64,000 nt of DNA from Marthasterias glacialis (lineage: Eukaryota > Echinodermata > Asteroidea > Forcipulatida > Asteriidae), in the NCBI GenBank assembly GCA_911728455.2, contig OU452225.1, positions 16,590,731 to 16,654,730 of the forward strand. The letters are read 5' to 3'. Within the stretch, counting starts at the first letter, position 1. Every line of letters starts with the position of its first letter. A program made the position numbers and the translations under genes. Below, piece by piece: positions 32,380 to 45,100 of the stretch. The notes below the pieces were generated by a model. The model did no database searches. It had not been told where the DNA came from and was given only the letters and a program-made list of their open reading frames with translations.

Positions 32380-35060
32380 TATGCTTTGTAATGAAACATA
32401 ATTAGAATATAAATGTTAAGATAGATTGGCAAGTAGTCAAGTAGCAACAGACCAATTGCAATCCAATTAAATAAAAAAAAAAGCTTGCAAGAATTTACCA
32501 TGCTTTGTAATGAAACACAACTAGAATGGAAATGTTGCGAGGGAATGGCAAGTACATGTAGTCAAGTAGCAACAGGCTAAATGCAATCCAAGAAAAAAAA
32601 AAAGCTTGCAGGAATTTACCATGCTTGTAATGGAACACAATTAGAATGGAAATGTTGCGAGGGAATGGCAAGTACATGTAGTCAAGTAGCAACAGACTAA
32701 TTGCAATCCAATAAAAAAAAAAAGCTTGCAAGAATTTACCATGCTTTGTAATGAAACACAACTAGAATGGAAATGTTGCGAAGGAATGGCAAGTACATGT
32801 AGTCAAGTAGCAACAGGCTAATTGCAATCCAATAAAATAAAAAAAAAGCTTGCAAGAATTTACCATGCTTGTAATTAAACACAATTAGAATGGAAATGTT
32901 GCGAGGGAATGGCAAGTACATGTAGTCAAGTAACAAGAGACTAATTGCAATCCAATTAAATAAAAAAAAGCTTGCAAGAAATTACCATGCTTTGTAATGA
33001 AACACAATTAGAATGGAAATGTTGCGAGGGAATGGCAAGTACATGTAGTCAATTAGCAACAGACTAATTGCAATCCAATTAAATAAAAAAAAGCTTCCAA
33101 GAATTTACCATGCTTTGTAATGAAACACAATTAGAATGGAAATATTGCAAGGGAATGGCAAGTACATGTAGTCAAGTAGCAACAGACTAATTGCAATCCA
33201 ATTAAATAAAAAAAAAGCTTGCAAGAATTTACCATGCTTTGTAATGAAACACAACTAGAATGGAAATGTTGCGAGGGAATGGCAAGTACATGTAGTCAAG
33301 TAGCAACAGGCTAATTGCAATCCAATTAAATAAAAAAAAAGCTTGCAAGAATTTACCATGCTTTGTAATGAAACACAACTAGAATGGAAATGTTGCGAGG
33401 GAATGGCAAGTACATGTAGTCAATTAGCAACAGGCTTATTGCAATCCAATAAATAAAAAAAAAACTTGCAAGAATTTACCATGCTTTAAAAATGAAACAC
33501 AACTAGAATGGAAATGTTGCGAAGGAATGGCAAGTACATGTAGTCAAGTAGCAACAGGCTAATTGCAATCCAATAAAATAAAAAAAAAGCTTGCAAGAAT
33601 TTACCATGCTTGTAATTAAACACAATTAGAATGGAAATGTTGCGAGGGAATGGCAAGTACATGTAGTCAAGTAACAAGAGACTAATTGCAATCCAATTAA
33701 ATAAAAAAAAAAGCTTGCAAGAAATTACCATGCTTTGTAATGAAACACAATTAGAATGGAAATGTTGCGAGGGAATGGCAAGTACATGTAGTCAAGTAGC
33801 AACAGACTAATTGCAATCCAATTAAATAAAAAAAAGCTTCCAAGAAATTACCATGCTTTGTAATGAAACACAATTAGAATGCAAATATTGCGAGGGAATG
33901 GCAAGTACATGTAGTCAATTAGCAACAGACTAATTGCAATCCAATTAAATAAAAAAAAGCTTCCAAGAATTTACCATGCTTTGTAATGAAACACAATTAG
34001 AATGGAAATGTTGCGAGGGAATGGCAAGTACATGTAGTCAAGTAGCAACAGGCTAATTGCAATCCAATTAAATAAAAAAAAAGCTTGCAAGAATTTATCA
34101 TGCTTTGTAATGAAACACAACTAGAATGGAAATGTTGCGAGGGAATGGCAAGTACATGTAGTCAAGTAGCAACAGATTAATTGCAATCCGATTAAATTAA
34201 AAAAAAGCTTGCAAGAATTTACCATGCTTTGTAATGAAACACAACTAGAATGGAAATGTTGCGAGGGAATGGCAAGTACATGTAGTCAAGTAGCAACAGG
34301 CTAATTGCAATCCAATAAAAAAAAAGCTTGCAGAAATTTACCATGCTTGTAATTAAACACAATTAGAATGGAAATGTTGCGAGGGAATGGCAAGTCCATG
34401 TAGTCAAGTAGCAACAGGCTAATTGCAATCCAATTAAATAAAAAAAAAGCTTGCAAGAAATTACCATGCTTTGTAATGAAACACAACTAGAATGGAAATG
34501 TTGCGAGGGAATGGCAAGTACATGTAGTCAAGTAGCAACAGGCTAATTGCAGTCCAATAAAAAAAAAAAGCTTGCAGAAATTTACCATGCTTGTAATGGA
34601 ACACAATTAGAATGGAAATGTTGCGAGGGAATGGCAAGTACATGTAGTCAAGTAGCAACAGACTAATTGCAATCCAATAAAAAAAAAAAGCTTGCAAGAA
34701 TTTACCATGCTTTGTAATGAAACACAATTAGAATGCAAATGTTGCGAGGGAATGGCAAGTACATGTAGTCAAGTAGCAACAGGCTAATTGCAATCCAAAA
34801 AAAAAAAAAAAACTTGCAAGAATTTACCATGCTTTGTAATGAAACACGATTAGAATGGAAATGTTGCGAGGGAATGGCAAGTAGTCAAGTAGCAACAGAC
34901 CACTTGCAATCCAATTAAATAAAAAATTGCTTGCAAGAATTTAATATGTTTTTATGAAACCAATTAGAATGGAAATGTTACGAGGGAATGGCAAGTAGTC
35001 AAGTAGCAACATACCACTTGCAATCCAATTAAATTAAACAAAATGCTCGCAAGGATTAAT
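32380..35060. repeat. ~122-bp minisatellite, main block (~22 units)
   Basis: Highly similar units: AAGCTTGCAAGAATTTACCA, TGCTTTGTAATGAAACACAA, TAGAATGGAAATGTTGCGAG, GGAATGGCAAGTACATGTAG, TCAAGTAGCAACAGGCTAAT, TGCAATCCAATTAAAT and an A-run. Edge units are more diverged, interior units nearly identical, as in arrays homogenised by unequal crossover. Two-unit periodicities are visible. It fills the intron between the last two exons of the minus-strand gene model. Confidence 0.95.
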
Positions 35061-35188
35061 ACAAAAGTATTGAAATTTTGTGAAGGAATGACAAGTAGTC
35101 AAGTAGCAAACAGACCAATTACAAAATAATTAAAATAAAACCAATTTGAAATTTCACTGTTCTGTGTAAAAAAAAAAATGGAACTTAC

Positions 35189-35272
35189 ATGTTCTTGTTT
35201 GTTGGGATGAGGTAGGCCGACTTGGGTTGACATCGCCAGCGTTCTAGAAACATCAACGCCGCCTTCCAGTAG
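35189..35272 (-). CDS. Duplicated 84-nt exon, copy near the last exon
   Basis: Acceptor cctgcctcaaaaag, donor AACAT|gtaagttc, 28 codons, phase 0-0: LLEGGVDVSRTLAMSTQ then VGLPHPNKQEH. It can be joined to the terminal exon to give ...NKQEH-LLQFIN... without a frame change. The second copy at 37,089 differs at a few positions. ATG in LAMSTQ has an acceptable start context if no upstream coding exon exists. Confidence 0.5.
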
Positions 35273-35379
35273 CTTTTTGAGGCAGGAATAAAAAAAACCA
35301 AGAAATATTAAGTATCAATGCAAATACAGGAAACTATAATTGAATTCAAGAAATTATGACAATGTTGCAAGCTACTAAC

Positions 35380-35403
35380 GGCAAGAAGGCCCAACAGTCT
35401 TTG
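35380..35403 (-). other. Candidate 24-nt micro-exon
   Basis: After acceptor ccgttttcag, CAAAGACTGTTGGGCCTTCT plus TGCC is followed by donor gttagtag. Eight codons (QRLLGLLA), phase 0-0. The identical 24 nt with both sites occur at 37,277-37,300, while flanking intron positions differ. The donor is weak, so this is tentative. Confidence 0.3.
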
Positions 35404-35574
35404 CTGAAAACGGATGCTTTTAGCTTGAATATTACACAGCAATATGTACAATTGCACGTTTGAACAATTTCTTTCAAGATTGGCTATCAGGATAAATAAA
35501 CTGAATATGTGAGAAATTGCCAGCCAGCGCGAATAAATAGTGAACAGTCGAAGAATGCACACAGTACAACGCGG

Positions 35575-35935
35575 CCCTGTTTTGGCAAAAGGGTGTATCT
35601 ATAAAAAGTGCAAGTTGAGAAAACTGATTCTAAACTTTTAAACTCTTGTAACTTTTCCATCATTGTTCAAATAGTGCCAAATTTTAGAGCAAAGACACAT
35701 GATAAATCCTTTGTTTCATGTTGTTAATCTTGAGATTTGATGTATTTTTTTTTTCAGTAATTATCATTTAAAAAAGTTACGTCTTTCTGCCAGGTTAATT
35801 TTTCTGATGTTTTTGCTTGGTAAAATGGCTTAAGTTGAGTAAGTGTACAGCCTTCAACATTTTTTTCTTTGGCAAAAGGCTGTATCTTAAGTTACAGTCT
35901 GCTGGGTTTTTCAGCAAAAGGGTGTATCATTATGT
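35575..35935. repeat. Inserted segment bounded by CAAAAGGGTGTATC words
   Basis: The word GGCAAAAGGGTGTATCT or close variants occurs at about 35,583, 35,873 and 35,920. The segment separates the two homologous exon-plus-satellite blocks and has no coding signal. It replaces the 5' part that the other copy has (the exon and promoter at 37.5 kb). Confidence 0.5.
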
Positions 35936-36955
35936 CAAGTAGCAACAGGCTAAATGCAATCCAATAAAATAAAAAAAGCTTGTAAGAATTTACCATGCTT
36001 GTAATGAAACACAATTAGAATGGAAATGTTGCGAGGGAATGGCAAGTACATGTAGTCAAGTAGCAACAGGCTAATTGCAATCCAATAAATAAAAAAAAGC
36101 TTGCAGGAATTTACCATGCTTTGTAATGAAACACAATTAGAATGGAAATGTTGCGAGGGAATGGCAAGTACATGTAGTCAAGTAGCAACAGGCTAATTGC
36201 AATCCAATTAAATAAAAAAAAAGCTTGCAAGAATTTACCATGCTTTGTAATGAAAAACAATTAGAATGGAAATGTTGCGAGGGAATGGCAAGTACATGTA
36301 GTCAAGTAGCAACAGGCTAATTGCAATCCAATTAAATAAAAAAAAAGCTTGCAAGAATTTACCATGCTTTGTAATGAAAAACAATTAGAATGCAAATGTT
36401 GCGAGGGAATGGCAAGTACATGTAGTCAAGTAGCAACAGGCTAATTGCAATCCAATTAAATAAAAAAAAAGCTTGCAGGAATTTACCATGCTTGTAATGG
36501 AACACAACTATAATGGAAATGTTGCGAGGGAATGGCAAGTACATGTAGTCAAGTAGCAACAGGCTAATTGCAATCCAAATAAAAAAAGCTTGCAAGAATT
36601 TACCATGCTTTGTAATGAAACAATTAGAATGGAAATGTTGCGAGGGAATGGCAAGTACATGTAGTCAAGTAGTAACAGGCTAATTGCAATCCAATAAATA
36701 AAAAAAAGCTTGCAAGAATTTACCATGTTTTGTAATGAAACACAACTAGAATGGAAATGTTGCGAGGGAATGGCAAGTACATGTAGTCAAGTAGCAACAG
36801 GCTAATTGCAATCCAATAAATAAAAAAAAAGCTTGCAAGAATTTACCATGCTTTGTAATGAAACACAATTAGAATGGAAATGTTGCGAGGGAATGGCAAG
36901 TAGTCAAGTAGCAACATACCACTTGCAATCCAATTAAATTTAAAAAATGCTCGCA
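35936..36955. repeat. ~122-bp minisatellite, second block (~8 units)
   Basis: Same unit as 32,380-35,060. Followed, as in the first block, by a diverged unit and then the 84-nt exon. The order (satellite, exon, micro-exon) is thus duplicated as one piece. Confidence 0.95.
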
Positions 36956-37088
36956 AGGATCAATACAAAAGTATTGAAATTTTGTGAAGGAATGACAAGT
37001 AGTCAAGTAGCAAACAGACCAATTTCAATTCAATTAAAATAAAACCAATTTGAAATTTCACTGTTCTGTGTAAAAAAAAAGAACTTAC

Positions 37089-37172
37089 ATGTTCTTGTTT
37101 GTTGGGATGAGGTAGGCCGACTTGGGTTGACATCGCCAGCGTTCCAGAAACATCAACGCCGCCTTCCTGTAG
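37089..37172 (-). CDS. Duplicated 84-nt exon, upstream copy
   Basis: Acceptor cctgcgtcaaaaag, donor AACAT|gtaagttc, phase 0-0: LQEGGVDVSGTLAMSTQ then VGLPHPNKQEH. Differences from the 35,189 copy are LLEGG versus LQEGG and SRTL versus SGTL. Both copies could be included in tandem or be alternatives. A candidate micro-exon lies at 37,277-37,300. Confidence 0.5.
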
Positions 37173-37495
37173 CTTTTTGACGCAGGAATAAAAAAACAAA
37201 AAATATTGCAATCAATGCAAATACAGAACACTATAATTGAATTCACAAAAGTATGACAATGTTGCAAGCTACTAACGGCAAGAAGGCCCAACAGTCTTTG
37301 CTGAAAACGGATGCTTTTAGCTCGAATATTACACAGCAGTATGTACAATTGCACGTTTGAACAATTTCATTCAAGATTGGCTATCAGGATAAATAAACTG
37401 AATGTGTGAGAAATTGCCAGCCAGTGCGAATAAATAGTGAACAGTCGAAGAATGCACACAGTACAACCGTACGGAGTGAATAAATGAAAACTTAC

Positions 37496-37645
37496 CGCAG
37501 TCCGGTGGTTCACGGTGCGGGGACCCAGTCACTACAACGCCGGGCCGGGTTCACATCGTCAAGGCATCGGGAGCTCCTGGGCAGACCACTTCACGGCACA
37601 GAATATGGCTCCTGAATGAGGAGATTGAGCTTTTATGTGGCGTTC
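37496..37645 (-). promoter_or_regulatory. Candidate TATA promoter and 5' exon of the minus-strand gene
   Basis: On the minus strand, CACATAAAAGC (about 37,627-37,637) is followed about 25 bp later by an initiator-like CTCATTCAG. About 120 nt of GC-richer sequence ends at donor ACTGCG|gtaagttttc (exon edge 37,496). All frames leading into the next exon contain stops, so it would be 5'-untranslated. The GC jump and absence of satellite here support a promoter. Confidence 0.4.
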
Positions 37646-38022
37646 ATATCCAAGACGGATACAATACCCAGTCCTGACAGACACGCCTTCAACAGAAATA
37701 AAGTCCAGCAATAATAGGATTACAAATCTAACAGGTTTTCCTCATTGTTGTTGCAGCCTTGCAGATCGTTTAACACAAAACACCAATTGTACAACAAACC
37801 CCGTTCTATTTAGAGCAAGAACAGCAAAAGGCACCCTGCGATTGGACGGGGTTGCATCTTGCCCTATTGATGGGAATCCAGCAGATTGGCCAGAATTTAA
37901 TGGGTTGTTATTGAATGCATATGCAACTGGGTTGTATCTTGGAACGAAGCAGATTGGGCAGAACTTAATCGGTTGTTGTTGAGCGCATCTGCGTGGGATG
38001 AAAGCCCAGGAAGTCTGTGATC
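37646..38022. other. No gene; short tandem duplication
   Basis: The 115-codon plus-strand frame here (37,635-37,982) has no splice or domain support. Within it CAGATTGG(C/G)CAGAA with following sequence is repeated at about 37,881 and 37,949, giving a ~68-bp tandem repeat. Confidence 0.4.
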
Positions 38023-38602
38023 AATCAGTTTTTGCTGACGCAGTCTTACTGAATGAGGGCGCAATTTTTGTAAACAAGGACGAAGTCATAGCTCGGCATT
38101 CCTATAATATTCTTATATTATCAGTCAATTAAATTTCAAGCGGGCATTAACTAATGTCTTTTCTAGTTTTTCCAGCTATATTATAGTAAAAAACATATTT
38201 GTACGCTTATTGAATCATTCAACCGTCTTGTATTTCTCAAAATTAAAACTTATAAAACCAAACCGAGGCTGGAATGAAAAAAAGGTTCACGTGAATGCTG
38301 TTGCACACGTGAAATAATAGGAGGAAAATTAAAGGTGGATATTTTTGGTCAAAATAGTGAGTGAATAAAATTATAAAAATTATAGGCCAAACGTGCACAT
38401 CAAATACCTTCCTACCGACACCAGGAACTCAATATGGTTTTTTTTGCGTCAGTCAACAAAAAATTTGATTTTTTTACGTTGTACACATACCTCAAACAAA
38501 AGGGGTTGACCTGCCTTCCGACCTCTGTGTTTCCATGACATCGTTCTTGTTTACAAAAATTGCGCCTTCATTCAACTAAACTGCGACAGCCCAATCTGAT
38601 TA
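38023..38602. mobile_element. MITE-like element with ~65-70 bp inverted termini
   Basis: The left end (AATCAGTTTTTGCTGACGCA onward) matches the complement of the right end (to GCGACAGCCCAATCTGATTA). The best block is GCGCAATTTTTGTAAACAAG at 38,060-38,079 and its complement at about 38,546-38,565. About 580 bp, interior AT-rich without ORF. Likely a non-autonomous DNA transposon or fold-back element next to the minus-strand promoter. Confidence 0.65.
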
Positions 38603-38814
38603 AACAAAAGAAGAACATAATGAGGATTTTGAAATTAAAAAACAAATATCTACAATGGTAGTTAGGCCTACATCATAAAAACCATATACATAATCATGCT
38701 CAAACTAGGATTACTACTACTATTATTTTATACCCCCCCCCATAGTATAGCCATTTTGATTTAACATTCAAAGTAATGTTCTCAAAAAGAACTGGAAGGG
38801 AAAATGTCACCCAT

Positions 38815-39041
38815 TTTCTGATATGAAACTGGTAATTGTTACTGTATTTTATAAAAATGACTGGACAGAGGCTCAGGGAAAGTCCAAAGAACATGGTCAA
38901 CAATCCGATGTTGTGACTTCTGAAAATTTTCTGATATGAAACTGGTAATTGTTACTGTATTTTATAAAAATGACTGGACAGAGGCTCAGGGAAAGTCCAA
39001 AGAACATGGTCAACAATCCGATGTTGTGACTTCTGAAAATC
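38815..39041. repeat. Tandem duplication of 113 bp
   Basis: Two essentially identical 113-bp copies beginning CTGATATGAAACTGGTAATT at 38,818 and 38,931. Confidence 0.9.
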
Positions 39042-39189
39042 TTATACAAGTGATTTATGGAACCAGAACATAAATTAGAACAATGCAAGTGTTTCCTCAG
39101 AGGCAACTCATGTGACAACTAATTTTAATGTAATTAAATTTTGCAAGGTGAGAGGTTTGGGATGAGGCTGGGGTCTCCCGGTGGACAGG

Positions 39190-42100
39190 AATTGGGAGGA
39201 GGGGGTTATGCTGATATAGTTGCTGGAGGGCCGGTGATGGAATGGGGTTGGGGTTGCTGCCGCTGATATTTACTGAGTGGAGGGATGGTGATGGAATGGG
39301 GTGGGGTTTAGTGATGATGGGTGCTGCTGATATTTACTGAGTGGAGGGATGGTGGAGGGATGGTGATGGAATGGGGTGGGGGTTGGTGCTGATGGATGCT
39401 ACTGAGTGCTGAAGAGGCAGGGTGCTGTTGATATGAAATTTGCTAGCCAACAATATCAGGTATTTTTAAGGACATTTTCTAAGTGGGCAGGTGCTGGGTG
39501 CTGTTAATATTTGTTGAGTGGAGGGATGGTGATGTAATTGGGTGGGGGTTAGTGCTGAAGGATGGTGCTGATGTTTACTGAGTGGAGGGATGGTGATGGA
39601 ATGGGGTGGGGGTTGGTGCTGATGGATGCTACTGGTATTTGTTGAGTGGAGGGATGGTAATGGAATGGGGTGGGGGTTGGTGTTGATGGATGCTGCTGCT
39701 ATTTGCTGAGTGGAGGGATGGTGATGTAATGGGCTGGGGGTTAGTGCTGATGGCTGCTGCTGATATTTACCGAGAGGAGGGATGGTGATGGAATGGTGTG
39801 GGGGTTGGTGCTGATGGATGCTGCTGCTACTTGCTGAGTGGAGGGATGGTGATGGAATGGGGTGGGGGTTAGTGCTGATGGATGCTGCTGATATTTACTG
39901 AGTGGAGGGACGGTAATGGAATGGGATGGGAGTTGGTGCTGTTGGGTGCTGCTGATATTTGTTGAGTGGAGGGATAGTGATGCAATGGGGTGGGGGTTAG
40001 TGCTGATGGATGCTGCTGATATTTACTTAGTGGAGGACGGTGATGGAATGGGGTGGGGGTTGGTGCTGATGGGTGCTGCTGCTATTTACTGAGTGGAGGG
40101 ATGGTGGAGGGATGGTGATGGAATGGGGTGGGGGTTGGTGCTGATGGATGCTACTGAGTGCTGAAGAGGCAGGGTGCTGTTGATATGAAATTTGCTAGCC
40201 AACAATATCAGGTATTTTTAAGGACATTTTCTAAGTGGGCAGGTGCTGGGTGCTGTTAATATTTGTTGAGTGGAGGGATGGTGATGTAATTGGGTGGGGG
40301 TTAGTGCTGAAGGATGGTGCTGATGTTTACTGAGTGGAGGGATGGTGATGGAATGGGGTGGGGGTTGGTGCTGATGGATGCTACTGGTATTTGTTGAGTG
40401 GAGGGATGGTGATGGAATGGGGTGGGGGTTGGTGTTGATGGATGCTGCTGCTATTTGCTAAGTGGAGGGATGGTGATGTAATGGGCTTGGGGTTAGTGCT
40501 GATGGCTGCTGCTGATATTTACCGAGTGGAGGGATGGTGATGGAATGGTGTGGGGGTTGGTGCTGATGGATGCTGCTGCTATTTGCTGAGTGGAGGGATG
40601 GTGATGGAATGGGGTGGGGGTTAGTGCTGATGGATGCTGCTGATATTTACTGAGTGGAGGGACAGTAATGGAATGGGATGGGAGTTGGTGCTGATGGGTG
40701 CTGCTGATATTTGTTGAGTGGAGGGATGGTGATGTAATGGGGTGGGGGTTAGTGCTGATGGATGCTGCTGATATTTACTTAGTGGAGGACGGTGATGGAA
40801 TGGGGTGGGGGTTGGTGCTGATGGGTGCTGCTGCTATTTACTTAGTGGAAGGATGGTGATGGATTGGGGTGGGGGTTAGTGCTGCTGGGTGCTGCTGATA
40901 TTTGCTGAGTGGAGGGACGGTGATGGAATGGGGTGGGGGTTGGTGCTGATGGGTGCTGCTGATATTTACTTAGTGGAGGGACGGTGATGAAATGGGGTGG
41001 GGGTTAGTGCTGATGGGTGCTGCTGATATTTACTTAGTGGAGGGACTGTGATGGAATGGGGTTGGGGTTGGTGCTGATGGGTGCTGCTGCTATTTACTTA
41101 GTGGAGGGATGGTGATGGATTGGGCTGGGGGTTAGTGCTGCTGGGTGCTGCTGATATGTACTTAGTGGAGGGACGGTGATGGAATGGGGTGGGGGTTGGT
41201 GCTGATGGGTGCTGCTGATATTTACTTAGTGGAGGGACGGTGATGAAATGGGGTGAGGGTTAGTGCTGCTGGGTGCTGCCGATATTTGCTGAGTGGAGGG
41301 ACGGTGATGAAATGGGGTGGGGGTTGGTGCTGATGGGTGCTGCTGCTATTTACTTAGTGGAGGGATGGTGATGGATTGGGGTGGGGGTTGGTGCTGATGG
41401 GTGCTGCTGATATTTACTTAGTGGAGGGACGGTGATGAAATGGGGTGGGGGTTAGTGCTGCTGGGTGCTGCCGATATTTGCTGAGTGGAGGGACGGTGAT
41501 GGAATGGGGTGGGGGTTGGTGCTGATGGGTGCTGCTGCTATTTACTTAGTGGAGGGATGGTGATGGATTGGGGTGGGGGTTGGTGCTGATGGGTGCTGCT
41601 GATATTTACTTAGTGGAGGGACGGTGATGAAATGGGGTGGGGGTTAGTGCTGATGGGTGCTGCCGATATTTGCTGAGTGGAGGGACGGTGATGGAATGGG
41701 GTGGGGGTTGGTGCTGATGGGTGCTGCTGCTATTGACTTAGTGGAGGGATGGTGATGGATTGGGGTGGGGGTTGGTGCTGATGGGTGCTGCTGATATTTA
41801 CTTAGTGGAGGGACGGTGATGGAATGGGGTGGGGGTTAGTGTTGCTGGGTGCTGCCGATATTTGCTGAGTGGAGGGACGGTGATGGAATGGGGTGGGGGT
41901 TGGTGCTGATGGGTGCTGCTGCTATTTACTTAGTGGAGGGATGGTGATGGATTGGGGTGGGGGTTGGTGCTGATGGGTGCTGCTGATATTTGCTGAGTGG
42001 AGGGACGGTGATGGAATGGGGTGGGGGTTGGTGCTGATGGGTGCTGCTGATATTTACTTAGTGGAGGGACGGTGATGAAATGGGGTGGGGGTTAGTGCTG

Positions 42101-45100
42101 CTGGGTGCTGCCGATATTTGCTGAGTGGAGGGACGGTGATGGAATGGGGTGGGGGTTGGTGCTGATGGGTGCTGCTGCTATTTACTTAGTGGAGGGATGG
42201 TGATGGATTGGGGTGGGGGTTGGTGCTGATGGGTGCTGCTGATATTTACTTAGTGGAGGGACAGTGATGGAATGGGGTGGGGGTTAGTGCTGCTGGGTGC
42301 TGCCGATATTTGCTGAGTGGAGGGACGGTGATGGAATGGGGTGGGGGTTGGTGCTGATGGGTGCTGCTGCTATTTACTTAGTGGAGGGATGGTGATGGAA
42401 TGGGGTGGGGGTTGGTGCTGATGGGTGCTGCTGATATTTGCTGAGTGGAGGGACGGTGATGGAATGGGGTGGGGGTTGGTGCTGATGGGTGCTGCTGCTA
42501 TTTACTTAGTGGAGGGATGGTGATGGATTGGGGTGGGGGTTGGTGCTGATGGGTGCTGCTGATATTTACTTAGTGGAGGGACGGTGATGGAATGGGGTGG
42601 GGGTTGGTGCTGATGGGTGCTGCTGATATTTACTTAGTGGAGGGACGGTGATGGAATGGGGTGGGGGTTAGTGCTGCTGGGTGCTGCCGATATTTGCTGA
42701 GTGGAGGGACGGTGATGGAATGGGGTGGGGGTTGGTGCTGATGGGTGCTGCTGATATTTACTTAGTGGAGGGACGGTGATGAAATGGGGTGGGGGTTAGT
42801 GCTGCTGGGTGCTGCCGATATTTGCTGAGTGGAGGGACAGTGATGGAATGGGTCGGGGGTTGGTGCTGATGGGTGCTGCTGCTATTTACTTAGTGGAGGG
42901 ATGGTGATGGATTGGGGTGGGGGTTGGTGGTGATGGGTGCTGCTGATATTTACTTAGTGGAGGGACGGTGATGGAATGGGGTGGGGGTTAGTGCTGCTGG
43001 GTGCTGCTGCTATTTGCTGAGTGGAGGGACGTTGATGAAATGGGGTGGGGGTTAGTGCTGCTGGGTGCTGCCGATATTTGCTGAGTGGAGGGACGGTGAT
43101 GGAATGGGGTGGGGGTTGGTGCTGATGGGTGCTGCTGATATTTGCTGAGTGGAGGAATGGGGTGATGGAATGGGTTGGGGTATGGTGTTGATGGATGCTG
43201 CTGCTATTTGCCGAGTGGAGGGATGGTGATGGAATGGGTGGGTTTGGTGCTGATGAGTTCTGCTGATATTTACTGAGTGGAGGGATGGTGATTGAATTGA
43301 GTGGGGGTTGGTGCTGATGGATGCTACTGAGTGCTGAGGGGGCAGGGTGCTGTTGATATGAAATTTGCTTGCCAACAATATCAGGTATTTTTAAGGACAT
43401 TTTTTAAGTGGGCAGGTGCTGGGTGCTGTTGATATTTGTTGAGTGGAGGGATGGTGATGTAATTGGGTGGGGGTTAGTGCTGAAGGATGGTGCTGATGTT
43501 TACTGAGTGGAGGGATGGTGATGTAATGGGGTGGGGGTTGGTGCTGATGGATGCTACTGGTATTTGTTGAGTGGAGGGATGGTGATGGAATGGGGTGGGG
43601 GTTAGTGCTGATGGATGCTACTGGTATTTGTTGAGTGGAGGGACGGTGATGGAATGGGGTGGGGGTTGGTGCTGATGGATGCTACTGAGTGCTGAAGAGG
43701 CAGGGTGCTGTTGATATGAAATTTGCTAGCCAACAATATCAGGTATTTTTAATGACATTTTCTAAGTGGGCAGTTGCTGGGTGCTGTTGATATTTGTTGA
43801 GTGGAGGGATGGTGATGTAATTGGGTGGGGGTTAGTGCTGAAGGATGGTGCTGATGTTTACTGAGTGGAGGGATGGTGATGGAATGGGGTGGGGGTTGGT
43901 GCTGATGGGTGCTGCTGCTATTTACTTAGTGGAGGGATGGTGATGGATTGGGGTGGGGGTTGGTGCTGATGGGTGCTGCTGATATTTACTTAGTGGAGGG
44001 ACGGTGATGAAATGGGGTGGGGGTTAGTGCTGATGGGTGCTGCCGATATTTGCTGAGTGGAGGGACGGTGATGGAATGGGGTGGGGGTTGGTGCTGATGG
44101 ATGCTGCTGCTATTTACTTAGTGGAGGGATGGTGATGGATTGGGGTGGGGGTTGGTGCTGATGGGTGCTGCTGATATTTACTTAGTGGAGGGACGGTGAT
44201 GGAATGGGGTGGGGGTTAGTGCTGCTGGGTGCTGCCGATATTTGCTGAGTGGAGGGACGGTGATGGAATGGGGTGGGGGTTGGTGCTGATGGGTGCTGCT
44301 GCTATTTACTTAGTGGAGGGATGGTGATGGATTGGGGTGGGGGTTGGTGCTGATGGGTGCTGCTGATATTTGCTGAGTGGAGGGACGGTGATGGAATGGG
44401 GTGGGGGTTGGTGCTGATGGGTGCTGCTGATATTTACTTAGTGGAGGGACGGTGATGAAATGGGGTGGGGGTTAGTGCTGCTGGGTGCTGCCGATATTTG
44501 CTGAGTGGAGGGACGGTGATGGAATGGGGTGGGGGTTGGTGCTGATGGGTGCTGCTGCTATTTACTTAGTGGAGGGATGGTGATGGATTGGGGTGGGGGT
44601 TGGTGCTGATGGGTGCTGCTGATATTTACTTAGTGGAGGGACAGTGATGGAATGGGGTGGGGGTTAGTGCTGCTGGGTGCTGCCGATATTTGCTGAGTGG
44701 AGGGACGGTGATGGAATGGGGTGGGGGTTGGTGCTGATGGGTGCTGCTGCTATTTACTTAGTGGAGGGATGGTGATGGAATGGGGTGGGGGTTGGTGCTG
44801 ATGGGTGCTGCTGATATTTGCTGAGTGGAGGGACGGTGATGGAATGGGGTGGGGGTTGGTGCTGATGGGTGCTGCTGCTATTTACTTAGTGGAGGGATGG
44901 TGATGGATTGGGGTGGGGGTTGGTGCTGATGGGTGCTGCTGATATTTACTTAGTGGAGGGACGGTGATGGAATGGGGTGGGGGTTGGTGCTGATGGGTGC
45001 TGCTGATATTTACTTAGTGGAGGGACGGTGATGAAATGGGGTGGGGGTTAGTGCTGCTGGGTGCTGCCGATATTTGCTGAGTGGAGGGACGGTGATGGAA

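Noticed and set aside
32380..36955. CRISPR-like regular repeats
   Set aside because: The 122-bp units abut with no unique spacers, and the surroundings are eukaryotic; it is a tandem minisatellite.
37635..37982. 115-residue plus-strand protein
   Set aside because: No splice or domain support; contains a short tandem repeat and lies upstream of the minus-strand promoter candidate.
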